64,000 nt of DNA from Megascapheus bottae (GCA_024803745.1 JANJXV010000024.1:18423927-18487926); one strand, 5' to 3'; positions 39,140 through 50,770 are shown, counted from the first letter of the stretch. The notes: generated by a model from the sequence alone, not told the origin. Made by a program: numbers and translations.

Positions 39140-40087
39140 AAGGATATGGTTTTTACCTAGTAAGGAGAACTTGAAGGGATTCCCAGATGAGTCAGAAATT
39201 CAGATAGTGAGAAGAGAGAATCTCATCTGAATCTGAGAGTGCAGAACAGATGAGGACAGAGGTAAAAGCATTCCTACCAAATATTCACTGTTTATTCTAC
39301 TAAGGGCAGAGCCTGTCTCCCCAATATTGGGGTCTGGGCCAGCCTGATAACTTATATGACCAGCAGAATAGAGTGGAGGAGAGGTTCAGTTTCTCTGCCT
39401 CTCTCAGGATATCTTTTCCTTAGAAACTCCAAGAACTCTATGCTATGAACAAGATTGGGATGAAAGACCCCATGTAGATAAAGGCTCAGCTGTCCTGACC
39501 CTACCAGCCACCCTTCAGCTCCAGTAACATTAAAATCTATCTTACATAGAGCCTTGATCCTAAAAGGTGACACATTGAGGATGAGAACAAAGAGTGTAAA
39601 GGTAGGTATAAACAACACAGGGAGAAAAGGTAATTCCTGTAAGATGTGGTCAGTCATTTAAGTTGTTACTAAGCTTTTCACCTAACCCCAGAGAGAGTGC
39701 TGGATGCCTTCAGTTTACAAGAAAACAAGCCATCTGCTTGAGAAGAAGGGGAGACTGGGAAGATTGGGAAATATCTAGAAGATGCCAGCTAATATTCATC
39801 TCCTCAGCTCCCTCCCTCCCCCCCACCCCCTGTCCCTGAGACCCTGAGCTCAGTGCAGTAGAAATCCTGACAACTTTTTTTTTTTAACCAAGTAACAGAG
39901 AAGGGTGTGGCTTAATTCATGTGTTGTGCTCCAATATTTGATTGTGCTTTTCATTAGATTTTGGGGAAATCACATGGGTAACAAAAATGACCTATGGTTT
40001 GTATGTGTGCATTGGTTGAGGGAAGGGGGTTGGTGTGTATATTAAATAGCAGAAATTGTGCTATTATTACTTTTGCAAGTCTTAACC
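39140..40087. other. DGKI intron sequence
   Basis: Unique sequence with no feature recognised. Confidence 0.4.
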
Positions 40088-40102
40088 AAGAGGGTACTTT
40101 TT

Positions 40103-40272
40103 TTCTGGTTGTGGGGCTTGAACTTTGAGCTTTGGCACTGTCCCATAGCTCTTCAGCTCAAGCCTAGGGCTCTACCACTTGAGCCACAGTGCCACTTCAG
40201 GTTTTCTGGTGATTAATTGGAGATAGGAGTCTCATGGACTTCTGTGCCCAGGCTAGCTTTGAACCATGATCC
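40103..40272 (-). repeat. Composite SINE, 5'-truncated, with target duplication
   Basis: The reverse copy stops inside the B1 head (gaaccatgatcct). Perfect direct repeats aagagggtactttt flank it at 40088-40101 and 40273-40286, so it was truncated at insertion rather than deleted later. Confidence 0.88.
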
Positions 40273-40485
40273 TAAGAGGGTACTTTTAACTGCAGTAGTT
40301 ACAATGATCAGGAAAGTAGGAGATGGAATGAGATTGGCTTAGAATCATTTAACCCAACCATGGGGGCGGGGAGAGGATTCTACAAATGTCTTTTCTCTCC
40401 TTTACTCTCCCCATTCTTTTCTCCCCTCCCCTTTCCTCCCATCCCCTCTCTCTTTCCCTCCCATTTTCTTTCCCTTCCTCCCAGT

Positions 40486-40687
40486 ACTGGGGCCTGAACT
40501 CAGTGTCTAAGTACTGTTCCTTAATGTTTTTATTCAAGGCTACCATTCTATCACTTGAGCCAGAGTTCTACTTGAAGTTAAGAGTCTTATGGACTTTCCT
40601 GCCTGAGTTGGCATTGAACCACAATCCTTAGATCTCAGACTCCTGAGTAGTTAGGATTATAACCATGAACCACTGACACTAGACAAA
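40486..40687 (-). repeat. B1-headed composite SINE
   Basis: A reverse copy preceded by a T/C-rich tract at 40386-40485 that probably grew from its tail. Confidence 0.83.
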
Positions 40688-41220
40688 TAATTCTTGAATT
40701 CCTACTCTCCTGCCTTAATAATCTTTCTCTTTTCTTGTAACATTCTTTCTATTGCGGTTCTGACTAAGGTTTCATGAGAATTCTCCCGTGGTGAGCAGGC
40801 TCTGAAGAAAGAGTAATTTGATACAATTGACAGTCCAATACTATACATAAATACTTTCTGTAAAGATTAAATGATAGAATGGGTTTAGTATGGCCATTTG
40901 ACAGATTATATGTGCTTGATAAATGGTGCTGTGTTATCTACATGTGAAATTTTAAAGCATTGACATTCAGCTGCTTAGAATTTATTTGTGTACACGATCA
41001 GGTCCCCTTCAGCTCAAAATTGCTTGAAAACAGTGCCTGTATTCTATTTCTGTGTGTGTGTTAATCTACAAAGGCACAGTTCCTATTAGCCATGTTACAG
41101 ATAATTTGCTTAGTGAACAGGATATGATTCATTTTCTGAGCTGAATTAAAGGACATAAAAGGGACATAAACTTGTTATCTACTATCTAATGAATGCAAAA
41201 TGGGCAGGCCACAGACTTAC

Positions 41221-41223
<3 letters not shown>
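40688..41223. other. DGKI intron sequence
   Basis: No feature recognised. Confidence 0.4.

Positions 41224-41272
<49 letters not shown>
41224..41272. repeat. (CA)n microsatellite
   Basis: A nearly pure CA tract of about 48 bp. Confidence 0.98.
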
Positions 41273-41275
<3 letters not shown>

Positions 41276-41610
41276 GAACCTCCTAAATCTCCCTATATAC
41301 AGATCCCAATACATGTTGTCCACTTCTTTTCCCTTACAACCAGTCAAGTGAACAGATTTTCCTTCCTCTGCCCATGATTTTCCTGTATTTTATTTCCAGA
41401 AGCACTGCAAACATGAGAAGTTAGATGTAATGTCCCCATTTGGTGCTCATCATATCTTTATGCTTCTCACAGATGTTTAGAGACAGATGCTGTATCATCT
41501 GCTACATTCAGAAAATGATCTAACGCTAAATTAGAAATGCATTCAAAGTGTTCTGGGAGGTAAGTGTGGTTTGTTGGTCAAACAGACAGGCATTAATGCT
41601 GGGAATTTTC

Positions 41611-41846
41611 TTTTTCTTTTTTTGTGGATCATGGGGCTTGAACTCAGAACTGGGCGCTGTCCTTGAGCTCTTCAACTCAAGGCTACCGCCCTACCCTGAG
41701 CCAAGCCCCACTTCCCATTTTCTAGAGGGTAATTGGAGAGAAGAGTCTCAGGTCCTTTTGCACCCGGGCTGGCTCTGAATCTTAATCTTCAGATCTCAGC
41801 CTCCTGATTAGATAGGATTACAGGCATGACCCACTGGGCCCAGCTC
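41611..41846 (-). repeat. B1-headed composite SINE with 16-bp target duplication
   Basis: A full-length reverse copy with perfect direct repeats aatgctgggaattttc at 41595-41610 and 41847-41862. It is closely related to the copy at 32519-32757, sharing ctaccctgagccaagcccc-type changes. Confidence 0.95.
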
Positions 41847-41929
41847 AATGCTGGGAATTTTCAAGGAGAACAAATACTGACTTGAGTAGCAAAGAGGAAT
41901 GAGAACCAAGGAATCAAAACTGAGAAAGT

Positions 41930-42058
41930 AAAGTCTGCTGTAGTGGAACCTCCTATCATCCCAGCATTCAGAAAGCCGAGACAGGAGGATGTGGTGTTCA
42001 AGACTAACTTGGGCAACACATTAAATCTTATCTCAAAACAATAACAAAACAAAAAGAA
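41930..42058 (+). repeat. B1 monomer SINE
   Basis: catcccagcattcagaaagc, gagacaggaggatgtggtg and an A-rich tail mark it as a B1/7SL-type monomer without the tRNA-like tail. Confidence 0.8.
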
Positions 42059-42504
42059 GAACTGCAGAAGAATAAGATGATAAAGCTTAATGTATGGGTT
42101 ACTTTTTGGGTGGTGGTAGATTCAGAGTTGTGCCCAAACTGAGAAACCAAAAGAAAAAAAATTATATTCATGAATTCTTAGAATAATAACTTGGGATTAG
42201 AGGCTAACCCTAGGTACTTAAGTTATAAAATATTCTAAATTAGAGAACAGTATGCCAACCTGGATTTGTTTTGGGTATTTTTCTGTCATTAATTAACCTT
42301 CCAAAATAGCCTAAATAAATATATAACCATGAAAGCTGTTTTTATCAATTGCTTGGTTAAGATGGCCCACACATGGTACTGGTCAGGGAGATAGCCAAAA
42401 GCTGGTGAGAATGTCTCCCACTGTGAAGAAAGCTTAGATGACTGTTGGCTTAGAAGATGCCATGGTGAATTTCCTGGATAAATAAGGGGGCTGTGCCTAC
42501 TCAC

Positions 42505-42625
42505 CGTGGTCAAGGATATATTTCACAATCTCCCCGTTGCCAGTTTTAGCTGCGTAGTGAAGGAGTGAGCAGTGGTCTGGTCCCTGAATTAGTAGACTGC
42601 CTCCATTTTTATAGCTTTCCATGAG
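42505..42625 (-). CDS. DGKI: DGKI exon, 121 nt, ankyrin repeat
   Basis: The acceptor is tttcttccag and the donor is GACCACG|gtgagt. The exon enters in phase 0 and encodes 40 residues plus one base. It starts LMESYKNGG and contains SLLHYAAKTGNGEIVKYIL. The pattern LLHYAAKTG-x-x-EIVKYIL is a textbook ankyrin helix-turn-helix repeat. No stop or frameshift is present. The last base pairs with the first two bases of the 37-nt exon to make the glycine of DHG. Known role of the region in type IV DGKs: protein interaction and localisation next to the catalytic core. Confidence 0.95.
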
Positions 42626-43955
42626 CTGGAAGAAAGACATACAGAAAGCAGCTCAGACAGAATAACGAAACAAGGAGAATGGCTACCCAGCCATAAAAGA
42701 AGGGGGAAAAAAAGAGTCATGAAGCAAACCACAAATGTTTCCAGCTTCAGAAGATACAGAGAAAATTCAAAGAGATCAAGTATCATTCTCGGACTGTGTC
42801 ATCGTTCACCCAGACAGCCGCCATGCCAACCAGCCCTCAGAACCTCTGTGGGTATTGAACGAATAGCTCAGGGAAACTGAAAATGTGCTGAATTGCTTTC
42901 TATTCTTTTCTTTTCTCTGCTGAGCCCTGGTCTCTGTCTCAAAGGAATGAGAGATGAGAACAAAAACATCCTGAGGTTGGCCAACACTCTCTGCAGTGAG
43001 AATAATTATAACTACAAGCAGAAAAGAGATTGTGTGTGCTTCGCGAAGCTGCTTTTCTGTGTCCTTTAGTTGTTCTTTCACCTTTAATAAACCTTACTAC
43101 AAATACAGAGAGCTGCTTCTCTTCAGTCCTGCACAAAAGTTTGCATGTTTGTGTGCATCTATGTACATGCACACACACATGTACACACACACATCTGAAG
43201 TCTGACCAGGTGCCTATAAGAAATCAGGTATCACATAACAAGCTATGGTAGTGATAATCCGCAGGACAGGAACTAGACTAGCATGGGGGACATAGTTGTT
43301 AGTGTGTGAGATACAAACTAGGGAAGAGGAGAATCAGAATTGGGCGTGAGACTTTGAACACTACAGAAAGTACAATGAAACCTTGCTCTCCAAATTTCAG
43401 GACAAATAGCCCACTTGTGAAGCTCTAAAATGTAGTGTGTGGACAAGTGAGAAAAAAACCACACAGGTCTTAAGCAAAGATAAAATACAACTCAGTCACT
43501 GGCTTCGACAGGAAGGACAGAGGGATGAAGAATTACACAGAAGCGGAGAGGGGCTGACGGGAGGAAACCAGGAAAAGCAAAGCAGGATATGGGACAGGAG
43601 CTTGGAAGTAGAATGGAAGTAACCCCAGAACCTACAGGAACTGTCAGCCTTAAGCTGTGCCACAGCTCAGTATGGAAAAGAGAATTTTGTTCTGTTCAAC
43701 TACACTGTCCTGTGAGACATTTCCCACCCCCAGCCCCCACCACTGTGAATGGGCAGCTGCCCAAAGGATGACAATACAGACCTAGGCACACTCCAGCACC
43801 TTGCCTGGCCCTTCCGTGAGGCTGTTAAGCATGGTGGCAATTACACTAGCTCCTTGGCATCTTATGTAGCACAGTGATACAAGTTACTAGTCTAGATAAG
43901 TGGGGGAGGGGCTCTTAAGGTCTTTTGTTCCCTAGCTGACCTACCCATCCCGCTC
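42626..43955. other. DGKI intron sequence
   Basis: Unique sequence apart from a short TG/CA run near 43148-43193. Confidence 0.45.
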
Positions 43956-44212
43956 TATCTCTCTTTGTGTCTCGTCTCTGTGTGTCTGTCTTTGCCTCTG
44001 TCTCTCCTTCTGTTCCCTCCTCTCTCTGTCTCTCTCCTTCTGTCTCTGTTTCCCTATCTCTTACTTGTGTATCTGTCTCTCTTTTTTCTTCTCTCTCTGT
44101 TATTATCTCTATCTGTGCCTGTGCTTCTTTCTCTTTTTGTCTCTTTCCCTCCCTCCCTCCCCCCTCATCCTCTCTTTTCTATATCTGTAGTGATCTCTAT
44201 CTATCTCTTCCT
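43956..44212. repeat. Long polypyrimidine (TCTC/TCTG) tract
   Basis: About 250 bp of almost uninterrupted C/T on the plus strand, with variable ctct, ctgt and ccct units. The DGKI transcript strand is polypurine here. Long open frames rich in S, L and F are produced by the repeat and are not genes. Confidence 0.93.
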
Positions 44213-44374
44213 TATACGCAAAATACCACTTTACTATTTGATGTGTACTGTGATTTCCACACAGAAGAGAGAAATGAGAGAATACTGTGAAGATGAGACA
44301 CAGAAAGGAGGAAAAACTTGGGACTTGAAAGGAAAAATTATACGTAAGGAAGGAAAAGGCTGAAAAAATAAAAT

Positions 44375-44600
44375 TCTCAGCTTGAACTCAGGGCCTGGGT
44401 GCTTGGTATCTCTAAGCTTTCTTGCTCATGGCTAGCACTCTATCCCTGGAGGCACAGCTCCACTTCCAGGTTTTGGGTAGTTTAATTGGGGATAAGGTGT
44501 CTCCCAGATTTTCCTGCCTGGGTTGTTTTTGAATCTCAATTCTCAGATCTCAGTCTTCTGAGTATCTAGGATTATAGGCATAAGCCACCTGAACCTGGCT
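44375..44600 (-). repeat. B1-headed composite SINE
   Basis: Reverse copy from cttgaactcagggcctggg to taagccacctgaacctggct. Confidence 0.85.
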
Positions 44601-45137
44601 ATACTTCCTTTTTTCACTAAATGAAATGTCACTAAATCACGTCTCAGCCACTTAGGGAATGGGTATGAGATAAGATGTAAGATAATTAATTGGGCATAGC
44701 AAATTCCCATATTTCAAATCATTCTCTGTTAAGTAGGAAAAAATGGAGTGATACATTCCAGGACCTGAGAAATTGGTTGCTTACACTAAAAGCATATTGA
44801 AGATGGAATGAAAAGGTATGAAATGTACAGTATTTTTCAAAATTTTCTGGCTTAGAAGCAATTCAGAGCAAGGACAGAGCTTCCTTGCTATGGAAGCGAA
44901 TGTGGCTCCTTGCAAGGCTAGGATGGTGTTCACTCAACACTGCTGAGAATGGTAAGACTCATACATGCACTGCTGAGGAGCACTTCCTCACCAATGACCG
45001 CTGCTGACACTACCATCTAAAACACAGCGCAGAGGCCATTGTCGGAGTCATGTGCCTACAAATGGCAGCTGGCTGACATACTTCCCCCTAACCTGTTAGA
45101 AATGTAGGCCAAGTGTTGAGGTATTTAACAGATGTGC
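44601..45137. other. DGKI intron sequence
   Basis: No feature recognised. Confidence 0.4.
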
Positions 45138-45212
45138 AGGAAGGAAGGAAGGAAAGATGGATGGAAGGAAGAGAGGGAGGGAGGGAGGGAGGGAAGGAGG
45201 GAGGGAGGGAAG
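45138..45212. repeat. GGAA/GGGA purine tract
   Basis: An imperfect tetranucleotide repeat. Confidence 0.92.
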
Positions 45213-45533
45213 AAAAAAAGGAGAAAGAAAGGGTTAAAAAAATCCAAGAAATGAGACAGTAAAGAAAAGAAGACAAAGGAAAAGGTAGTTGTAAGCTCTT
45301 GGGTTTCTCAGTGTGCACTACCAGCTTGCTACATGGGCTGAAGAGATGGCGGCACAGGCTGCAGGCACAGGTGGCTCCATGTCCTAGGGCAGACCAACGC
45401 CAGTGAGGTTTACACAGTCACATGAGCATTCATAAACCCCCATGCCAGAAATGACTATGAAACTAAGAAGAACTTGAGAATGCTGGTAGACTATATTATG
45501 TTAGCTCTGTAAAAGAACACAGAGTAACTTGGT

Positions 45534-45640
45534 AGTATATATATATATATATAATATATATATACACGATATATGGTATATATACTATATACTGTACTAT
45601 ACTATATATATAGTATATATAGTATATGTATATATATAAT
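45534..45640. repeat. (TA)n-rich self-complementary tract
   Basis: More than 100 bp of TA and ACTATATA / TATAGTAT units form several nested inverted repeats. Confidence 0.95.
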
Positions 45641-46394
45641 AGCTAGCATTTTAGAGTCATTCTTTTTTAGCAGGGGCAGCTTTGACAGCTCTTCCACGTA
45701 TCATTCAGCCCTTATCACAAATCAAGGAAAGATACATTGCCATAGTATCATCCCATTTTACAGACTAAAAGTAAGCAGAGGCAAAATGAATAATTATTGC
45801 ATAAAGCCACACATAGAAGTGAATACTAGAACCATCATCTGAACTCAATCATGCCGGTGGTGGGTCCTTTCCTATCCTGTGAATTAAATTCACCAGCAAA
45901 TGGAAACACACATTGAAGTGTTCAGAGTAAACCAGACAATCCTTTGTGGTTGAATTACCCCTGGAGTATGATTATAATAATGGAAAATAGAAGCCCTGGG
46001 CTCTAGAATGTATTTCTGGGTCACGTCCAGGTTATTCCCACAGACGTGTCCATCCTAACTGCTGTCTCTTTAAATTCGTTAAATGTCAGCAAGAATGCTG
46101 AGCAGAAATCCTGGGCAATGTGTTCATTGCCTCCTTGGAATATAGGGTTCATGCTAACGAATCCAGGCTAGTCCCAATCAGGGAATTCTACTTTAAGCCC
46201 TTTGCTATTGGGAGACACTGGCATGCTATGGGAGTTCCTCTCATTCCCTCTTCTTAGTCCCCAAAAGGCATCCTTCCTCTGTCTCCTCAGCTGGGGCAGA
46301 TAACTGACCTATGAGCTCTTGAAATTTGGTGAGGCATGATGCTGACTTAGAGTTCTAACAGAACCACCAAAGTTTTGATAGGAGGGTATCTTAC
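45641..46394. other. DGKI intron sequence
   Basis: No repeat recognised up to the exon donor. Confidence 0.5.
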
Positions 46395-46432
46395 CTTCAT
46401 AAGATCACCAGCTATGACTGCCTGCAAAATCG
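46395..46432 (-). CDS. DGKI: DGKI exon, 38 nt, start of ankyrin region
   Basis: This small internal exon is read on the minus strand. It follows a pyrimidine-rich acceptor ending in ttccacag and ends at the donor AAG|gtaaga. The first two bases (CG) complete a codon begun in an upstream exon outside the window. The rest reads ILQAVIAGDLMK and leaves phase 0. In DGKI this segment leads into the first ankyrin repeat. Its length is not a multiple of three, so skipping it would shift the frame. I searched leftover minus-strand sequence up to the right edge for the preceding DGKI exon and did not find it. Confidence 0.9.
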
Positions 46433-46819
46433 CTGTGGAAGACAAAAGAGAGAGACATCTCATTAGTAGAAAACCCTCTCCTAAGGGGTCTTCTACAAAA
46501 GGATGGGTGAACGCATTGCAGAAGAAGTCTACCTTTTGATAGGAACCAGAAAAGGAGAAATATGCCAACATTTGCATCTTGATCAAACAGATGAAGACCT
46601 GCGGTATCAATCTCATTCACTATGCCAGAGCCTTCCTGCATCCCTCCTCATCCTCCACTCCCAGCCCTGGTATACTAAAGACAACAGAACCTTTAGAATC
46701 ACGTCAATTGGATTCAAATGTTAGCTTAAGAGTTGTGGAGAAGTGGGTGAACCATTTAAAACGAGCCTCACTTTCCACAATAGTAAGAGATAAAGTAGAT
46801 CATCTTTCTTTCTGGCGAT

Positions 46820-46998
46820 CTCTTCAGTTCAAGCCCAAAGCCCAACCCCTTGAGTTACAGTGCCACTTTCAGTTTTCTGGAAATTAGAGATAAGAGTCTC
46901 ATGAACTTTCATGCCTGAGCTGGCTTTGAACCGTGATCCTCAGAACTCAGCCTCCTGAATAGCTAGGATTACATGTGTGAGCCACCAGCGCCAGTTTA
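46820..46998 (-). repeat. B1-headed composite SINE, partial
   Basis: A reverse copy lacking the outermost tail. It is followed by a CCTT microsatellite. Confidence 0.8.
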
Positions 46999-47017
46999 TG
47001 GGTTCTTTCTCTTTCTC

Positions 47018-47105
47018 TCCCTCCCTCCCTCCCTCCCTCCCTCCCTCCCTTCCTTCCTTCCTTCCTTCCTTCCTTCCTTCCTTCCTTCCTTCCTTCCTTC
47101 CTTCC
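47018..47105. repeat. (CCCT)n/(CCTT)n microsatellite
   Basis: A clean switch from ctcc units to cttcc units, followed by a short tctg run. It lies between two reverse composite SINEs, probably at the tail of the second. Confidence 0.97.
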
Positions 47106-47179
47106 ACTCTTTTCCTCTGTTTGCCTGTCTGTCCATCTGTCTGTCTGTCTCTCTGTGTTATAGGACTGTAAATTGAACT

Positions 47180-47388
47180 AAGAATGTGAGTACTGACTTT
47201 TTCACTCAGGCTGGCATTTTACCACTTGAGCCACAGCTCCACTTTGTACTTTATGAGTATGTGTGGTTAATAGGAGATAAAAGCCTCACAAATTTTCCTG
47301 TGTAGGCTGGCATTGAGCTGAGATCTTCACATCTCAGTTTCCTGAGTAGCTGGGATTATAGACCTAAGCCCCTGGCACTGAGTGGATT
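47180..47388 (-). repeat. B1-headed composite SINE
   Basis: Reverse copy with ttttaccacttgagccacag and gagtagctgggattatagac. Confidence 0.8.
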
Positions 47389-48510
47389 TTTTTTTTTTGC
47401 CAGTTCCTCCTACTTTGTTCTCTAGGAATTCAAAGAATCTTTTAAACTATAAATGTTATAATGATGAGTAAATACTCATTGCTGCAAGTGAACATGAAAA
47501 GTACTAGAGATAGCAAAGAGAAGGAAGTCTATTTTAATTTCATTCTGGAGAGAATAACCATATGTGTGTCACTAATTTTGTAGATGACTATTGTGAAAAG
47601 AGCTCTGGTAACTTAAATGAGTTGTAACAAAATATAATACATTAAAGGGGGAAATAGATGTGCATCTGAAAACTATTATGACCCCCAAAGGGAGCTATTT
47701 ATATCAGTGTGGAAATGGCTTCTTGAGTAAATTTTCATTCAGTATTAGTCAAACATACAGTAGGAAAGCACAAGCCAAGGGTAAGCAGATGCAAATGGCA
47801 GGGAGTGTTACATTCATTCATGGCCACTGAGTACCCCACTTAGCCAAGGCAGAAATCTTGCAATTTATGGTGAAGAGAAGGGAAGTTTCATTACGAGAAG
47901 AAGGAGAAAGCAAGAAGACAAATGGAGGAAAATGGCGAAAAGGAAGGGACTGGGGAAAGGTTCCTTTCATTCAAAGCTATAGCAATGCTGGATTTCCATC
48001 ACCCTCCAAATCCTAGGGTGATCATTTGCATTTTGCAGTCATACTCAAACTAGTAGTTGCGCTGACTGCTCAAATAAGAGTAAAAGCAGGAGGACAAAGA
48101 CGGAAATGTCACAGCAAGGGAATGAATAGAAGGCTACGTGTCAAAAGAACCCAAGAAAACGTCATCCTCTCTTCATTTTGTAAATGTGACTCTAGTGTTT
48201 TAAGTAAATTGTCTCTCTTAAGGCAGAGACCCATTTCACATCACAATGCAGTCATCTATCCAGCCCCCCCAAAAGGTTCACTATATAAAGAGCTCTATTA
48301 GACTCTAAGAAGCAAAAAATACCACCATCAGGATCACCTTATTGTGGAAAAAATGTTGGGTGAAGGTGTAATTTCAACATCACTATTTATGAGGTGGGCA
48401 CATGAAATGGGTTCTTCAATCTTTCCCATTCAATTTTCTCCTCTGCAAATGGGGCGAGCAATTGTACTTCTCATCTCTATAGCAGTAACCAAAGTATAAA
48501 AAGTGTTTTA
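47389..48510. other. DGKI intron sequence
   Basis: Unique sequence with no exon or repeat recognised. Confidence 0.4.
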
Positions 48511-48717
48511 TAGCTGGGTGTGGTGGCTCACAGCTATAATCCTAGCTACACAGGAGGCTGAGATCTGAGGATCAAGGTTTAAAGCCAACCATGGGCACAG
48601 AAGGACCTGAGACTCTTATCTCTAATGGGGAAATGGAGCTTGGCTCAAGGGTAGGGTGGTAGCCTTGAGCTGAAGAGCTCAGAGACAGCACCCAGGCCAG
48701 AGTTTAAGCCCTTGATT

Positions 48718-48718
<1 letters not shown>
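48511..48718 (+). repeat. B1-headed composite SINE with target duplication spanning a CA tail
   Basis: Full-length sense copy. Direct repeats gtgttttata at 48501-48510 and 48769-48778 enclose both the SINE and its (CA)n tail, so the microsatellite is part of the insertion. Confidence 0.93.

Positions 48719-48769
<51 letters not shown>
48719..48769. repeat. (CA)n microsatellite in SINE tail
   Basis: A pure CA tract inside the target duplication of the SINE at 48511-48718. Confidence 0.97.
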
Positions 48770-48771
<2 letters not shown>

Positions 48772-48778
48772 TTTTATA

Positions 48779-48995
48779 ATGCTGGGTGCTCATGGCTCAC
48801 ACCTATAATCCTAGTTACTCAGGAGGCTGAAATCTGAGGATCATGGTTCAAAGCAAGCCCAGTCAGCAAAGACTGTAAGATTCATCTCCAATTAACCACC
48901 AAAAAGCAAAATGCTAACTTGTAGCTCAAGCCTGGAGCACAAAAGCTCAGGAACAGCACCCAGGCCCTGAATTCAAGCCATAGCACTGGCTTTCA
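48779..48995 (+). repeat. Second B1-headed composite SINE, tandem
   Basis: A sense copy lying head-to-tail immediately after the previous SINE and its target duplication. Confidence 0.9.
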
Positions 48996-49314
48996 AAAGG
49001 AGGTATAGACTGTAATTGAGGGAAGATTTCACTGCTTTTATGACTGCATGCAAGTGCATGAAAAGATACTTGAACCATTTAGAAGGAGCCTTCTAGTAAA
49101 GATAAACTTGGCATGTAAGTTGGATAGACATTCCTCTGCTAACACAGCACCTATAAGAGAAGCATTGATAAGGAATTAGCCAAAGGCAGTGCTTGAATTC
49201 TAGACAGAAAACATGGCAGAGGACGAAGAAGGAGAAAGTCAAGTTGGAGAAAGTCTTATAAATCATGGTTGTTGTCTTGGCTGAAGGGGAGGAAGCTAGT
49301 AAAAAGGGGAAGAT

Positions 49315-49935
49315 GATTATTCACAATAGCCAAGATATGGATACAGCCCAGAAGCCCACAATAGATGAGTGGATCAAAAAAAAAGTGTGGTACCTATGAA
49401 AAGTGGAATTTTACACAGCCATTAGAAAAAATGAAACAATGTCATCTACAAGGAAATGGATGGAAGTAGAATAAATTACAAATTATGTTAAGTGAGGATA
49501 CTCTTAGGAGAGAAACACAAAGGCACCGTGCCAAAGTGCATCTTCATGGTTATATAAAATAATATGCATATTGAAAAGAACTTCAACACATGGAAACGAG
49601 AGACCTTTTCTTCTTTTTAGTCTATCTATATAGTAGTTCTAATTTAAGTTTTTTGATGATTCTTCTTTACCTAAGATAGGGTGCCTTCAAGCATTTATTT
49701 TTGGAAAGGTTGAAGGAAGGCACAGAACTCAAGGGAAGGGTGAAAACGCAGCAATGAAACTCACTGGACTCTGATGGAAGTGAACTATGCGTCTGGTGGG
49801 TGAGGGAGGCACTGGGAGAGAATGAGGGAGCACAGGACACGGTACGAAAGAAAAATGTATTCATTACCTGACGTGGCAATTGTAATCCCTCTGTATCTCA
49901 CCTCTATAGTAACAATAAAGTAAATTAATAAACAC
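49315..49935 (+). mobile_element. 5'-truncated LINE-1 with intact 3' end
   Basis: Sense remains of ORF2 (ttcacaatagccaagatatg; cagccattagaaaaaatgaa; ggaaatggatggaagtag) are followed by a 3' UTR that ends attacctgacgtggcaattg ... aacaataaagt. Stops break the frame. This copy links the short 3'-end fragments elsewhere in the window to LINE-1. Confidence 0.88.
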
Positions 49936-49946
49936 ATATATGTGTA

Positions 49947-49970
49947 CACACACACACACACACACACAAA
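49947..49970. repeat. Short (CA)n tract
   Basis: CA run just beyond the LINE-1 tail. Confidence 0.9.
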
Positions 49971-50621
49971 GGGCAGATGAATGGAGAGAGGAATTATAAG
50001 CAAATACAGGCAGAATATTTAATGTACACGCTTAAAATGGAACTAGAAAGTTCGATAAGGCAGGTGAAGGTATGAGTAAAGTGTTGAAAATAATGGGAGG
50101 GGTGACTCCAGCAAGAAATACACACATAAACGTTAAATGGAAATCCCATGTACAACTATGCAAAGATAATCATAATTAAAAAGAAGGTCACAGATGTGAG
50201 GGAACCATGAAGTTTGTATTTTTATACCCCAAGGTATTCTCTTGATTCTAGTAGCATATCCAGATTTCAGGGGAAAAGGGAGGAAATTTTCATGAGGGAA
50301 CACTCCATATATAAAGCCTTGGAATAGATAAAAGCAGAGTCTCTGGTTTCAAGACCATTTCTCAGAACTCAAAAGCTCAGAAACACACAGAGAGTAGGAG
50401 ACAAAGAAAGAAGAAAGGAGAAAGAAATTTCACCCAGGTCAGTCTATTTATACAGCACAGTTAATTTCTCAACAACTCCATCCACAAAAGAGGCCCAGTT
50501 GGAATATACTGTTCAGCTACACAGTTCACAGATTTCTTAAGAGTTTTGATCCAACTCATTCATAAAGTAGAATAAATTCTCAAAGGAAGAGCAGAAGTCA
50601 CAAGTAGAAGTTAAAAGTTAT
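49971..50621. other. DGKI intron sequence
   Basis: No feature recognised. Confidence 0.4.
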
Positions 50622-50717
50622 AGTGCCCAGCGTACCACTGTATTTCATACCTGTAATCCAAGCTATTCACGAGACTGAGAAAGAAAGGATCCCAGGTCAA
50701 GGTCAACTCAAATCTTT
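50622..50717 (+). repeat. B1-like SINE head, degenerate
   Basis: It contains atacctgtaatccaagctat and gagactgag, and ends at a TTTC microsatellite. Confidence 0.6.
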
Positions 50718-50718
50718 T

Positions 50719-50770
<52 letters not shown>

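Noticed and set aside
43965..44363. Two long plus-strand frames rich in S and L
   Set aside because: They are artefacts of the polypyrimidine tract.
47018..47105. CRISPR-like array
   Set aside because: The regular short units are a simple microsatellite; no repeat-spacer structure exists anywhere in the window.
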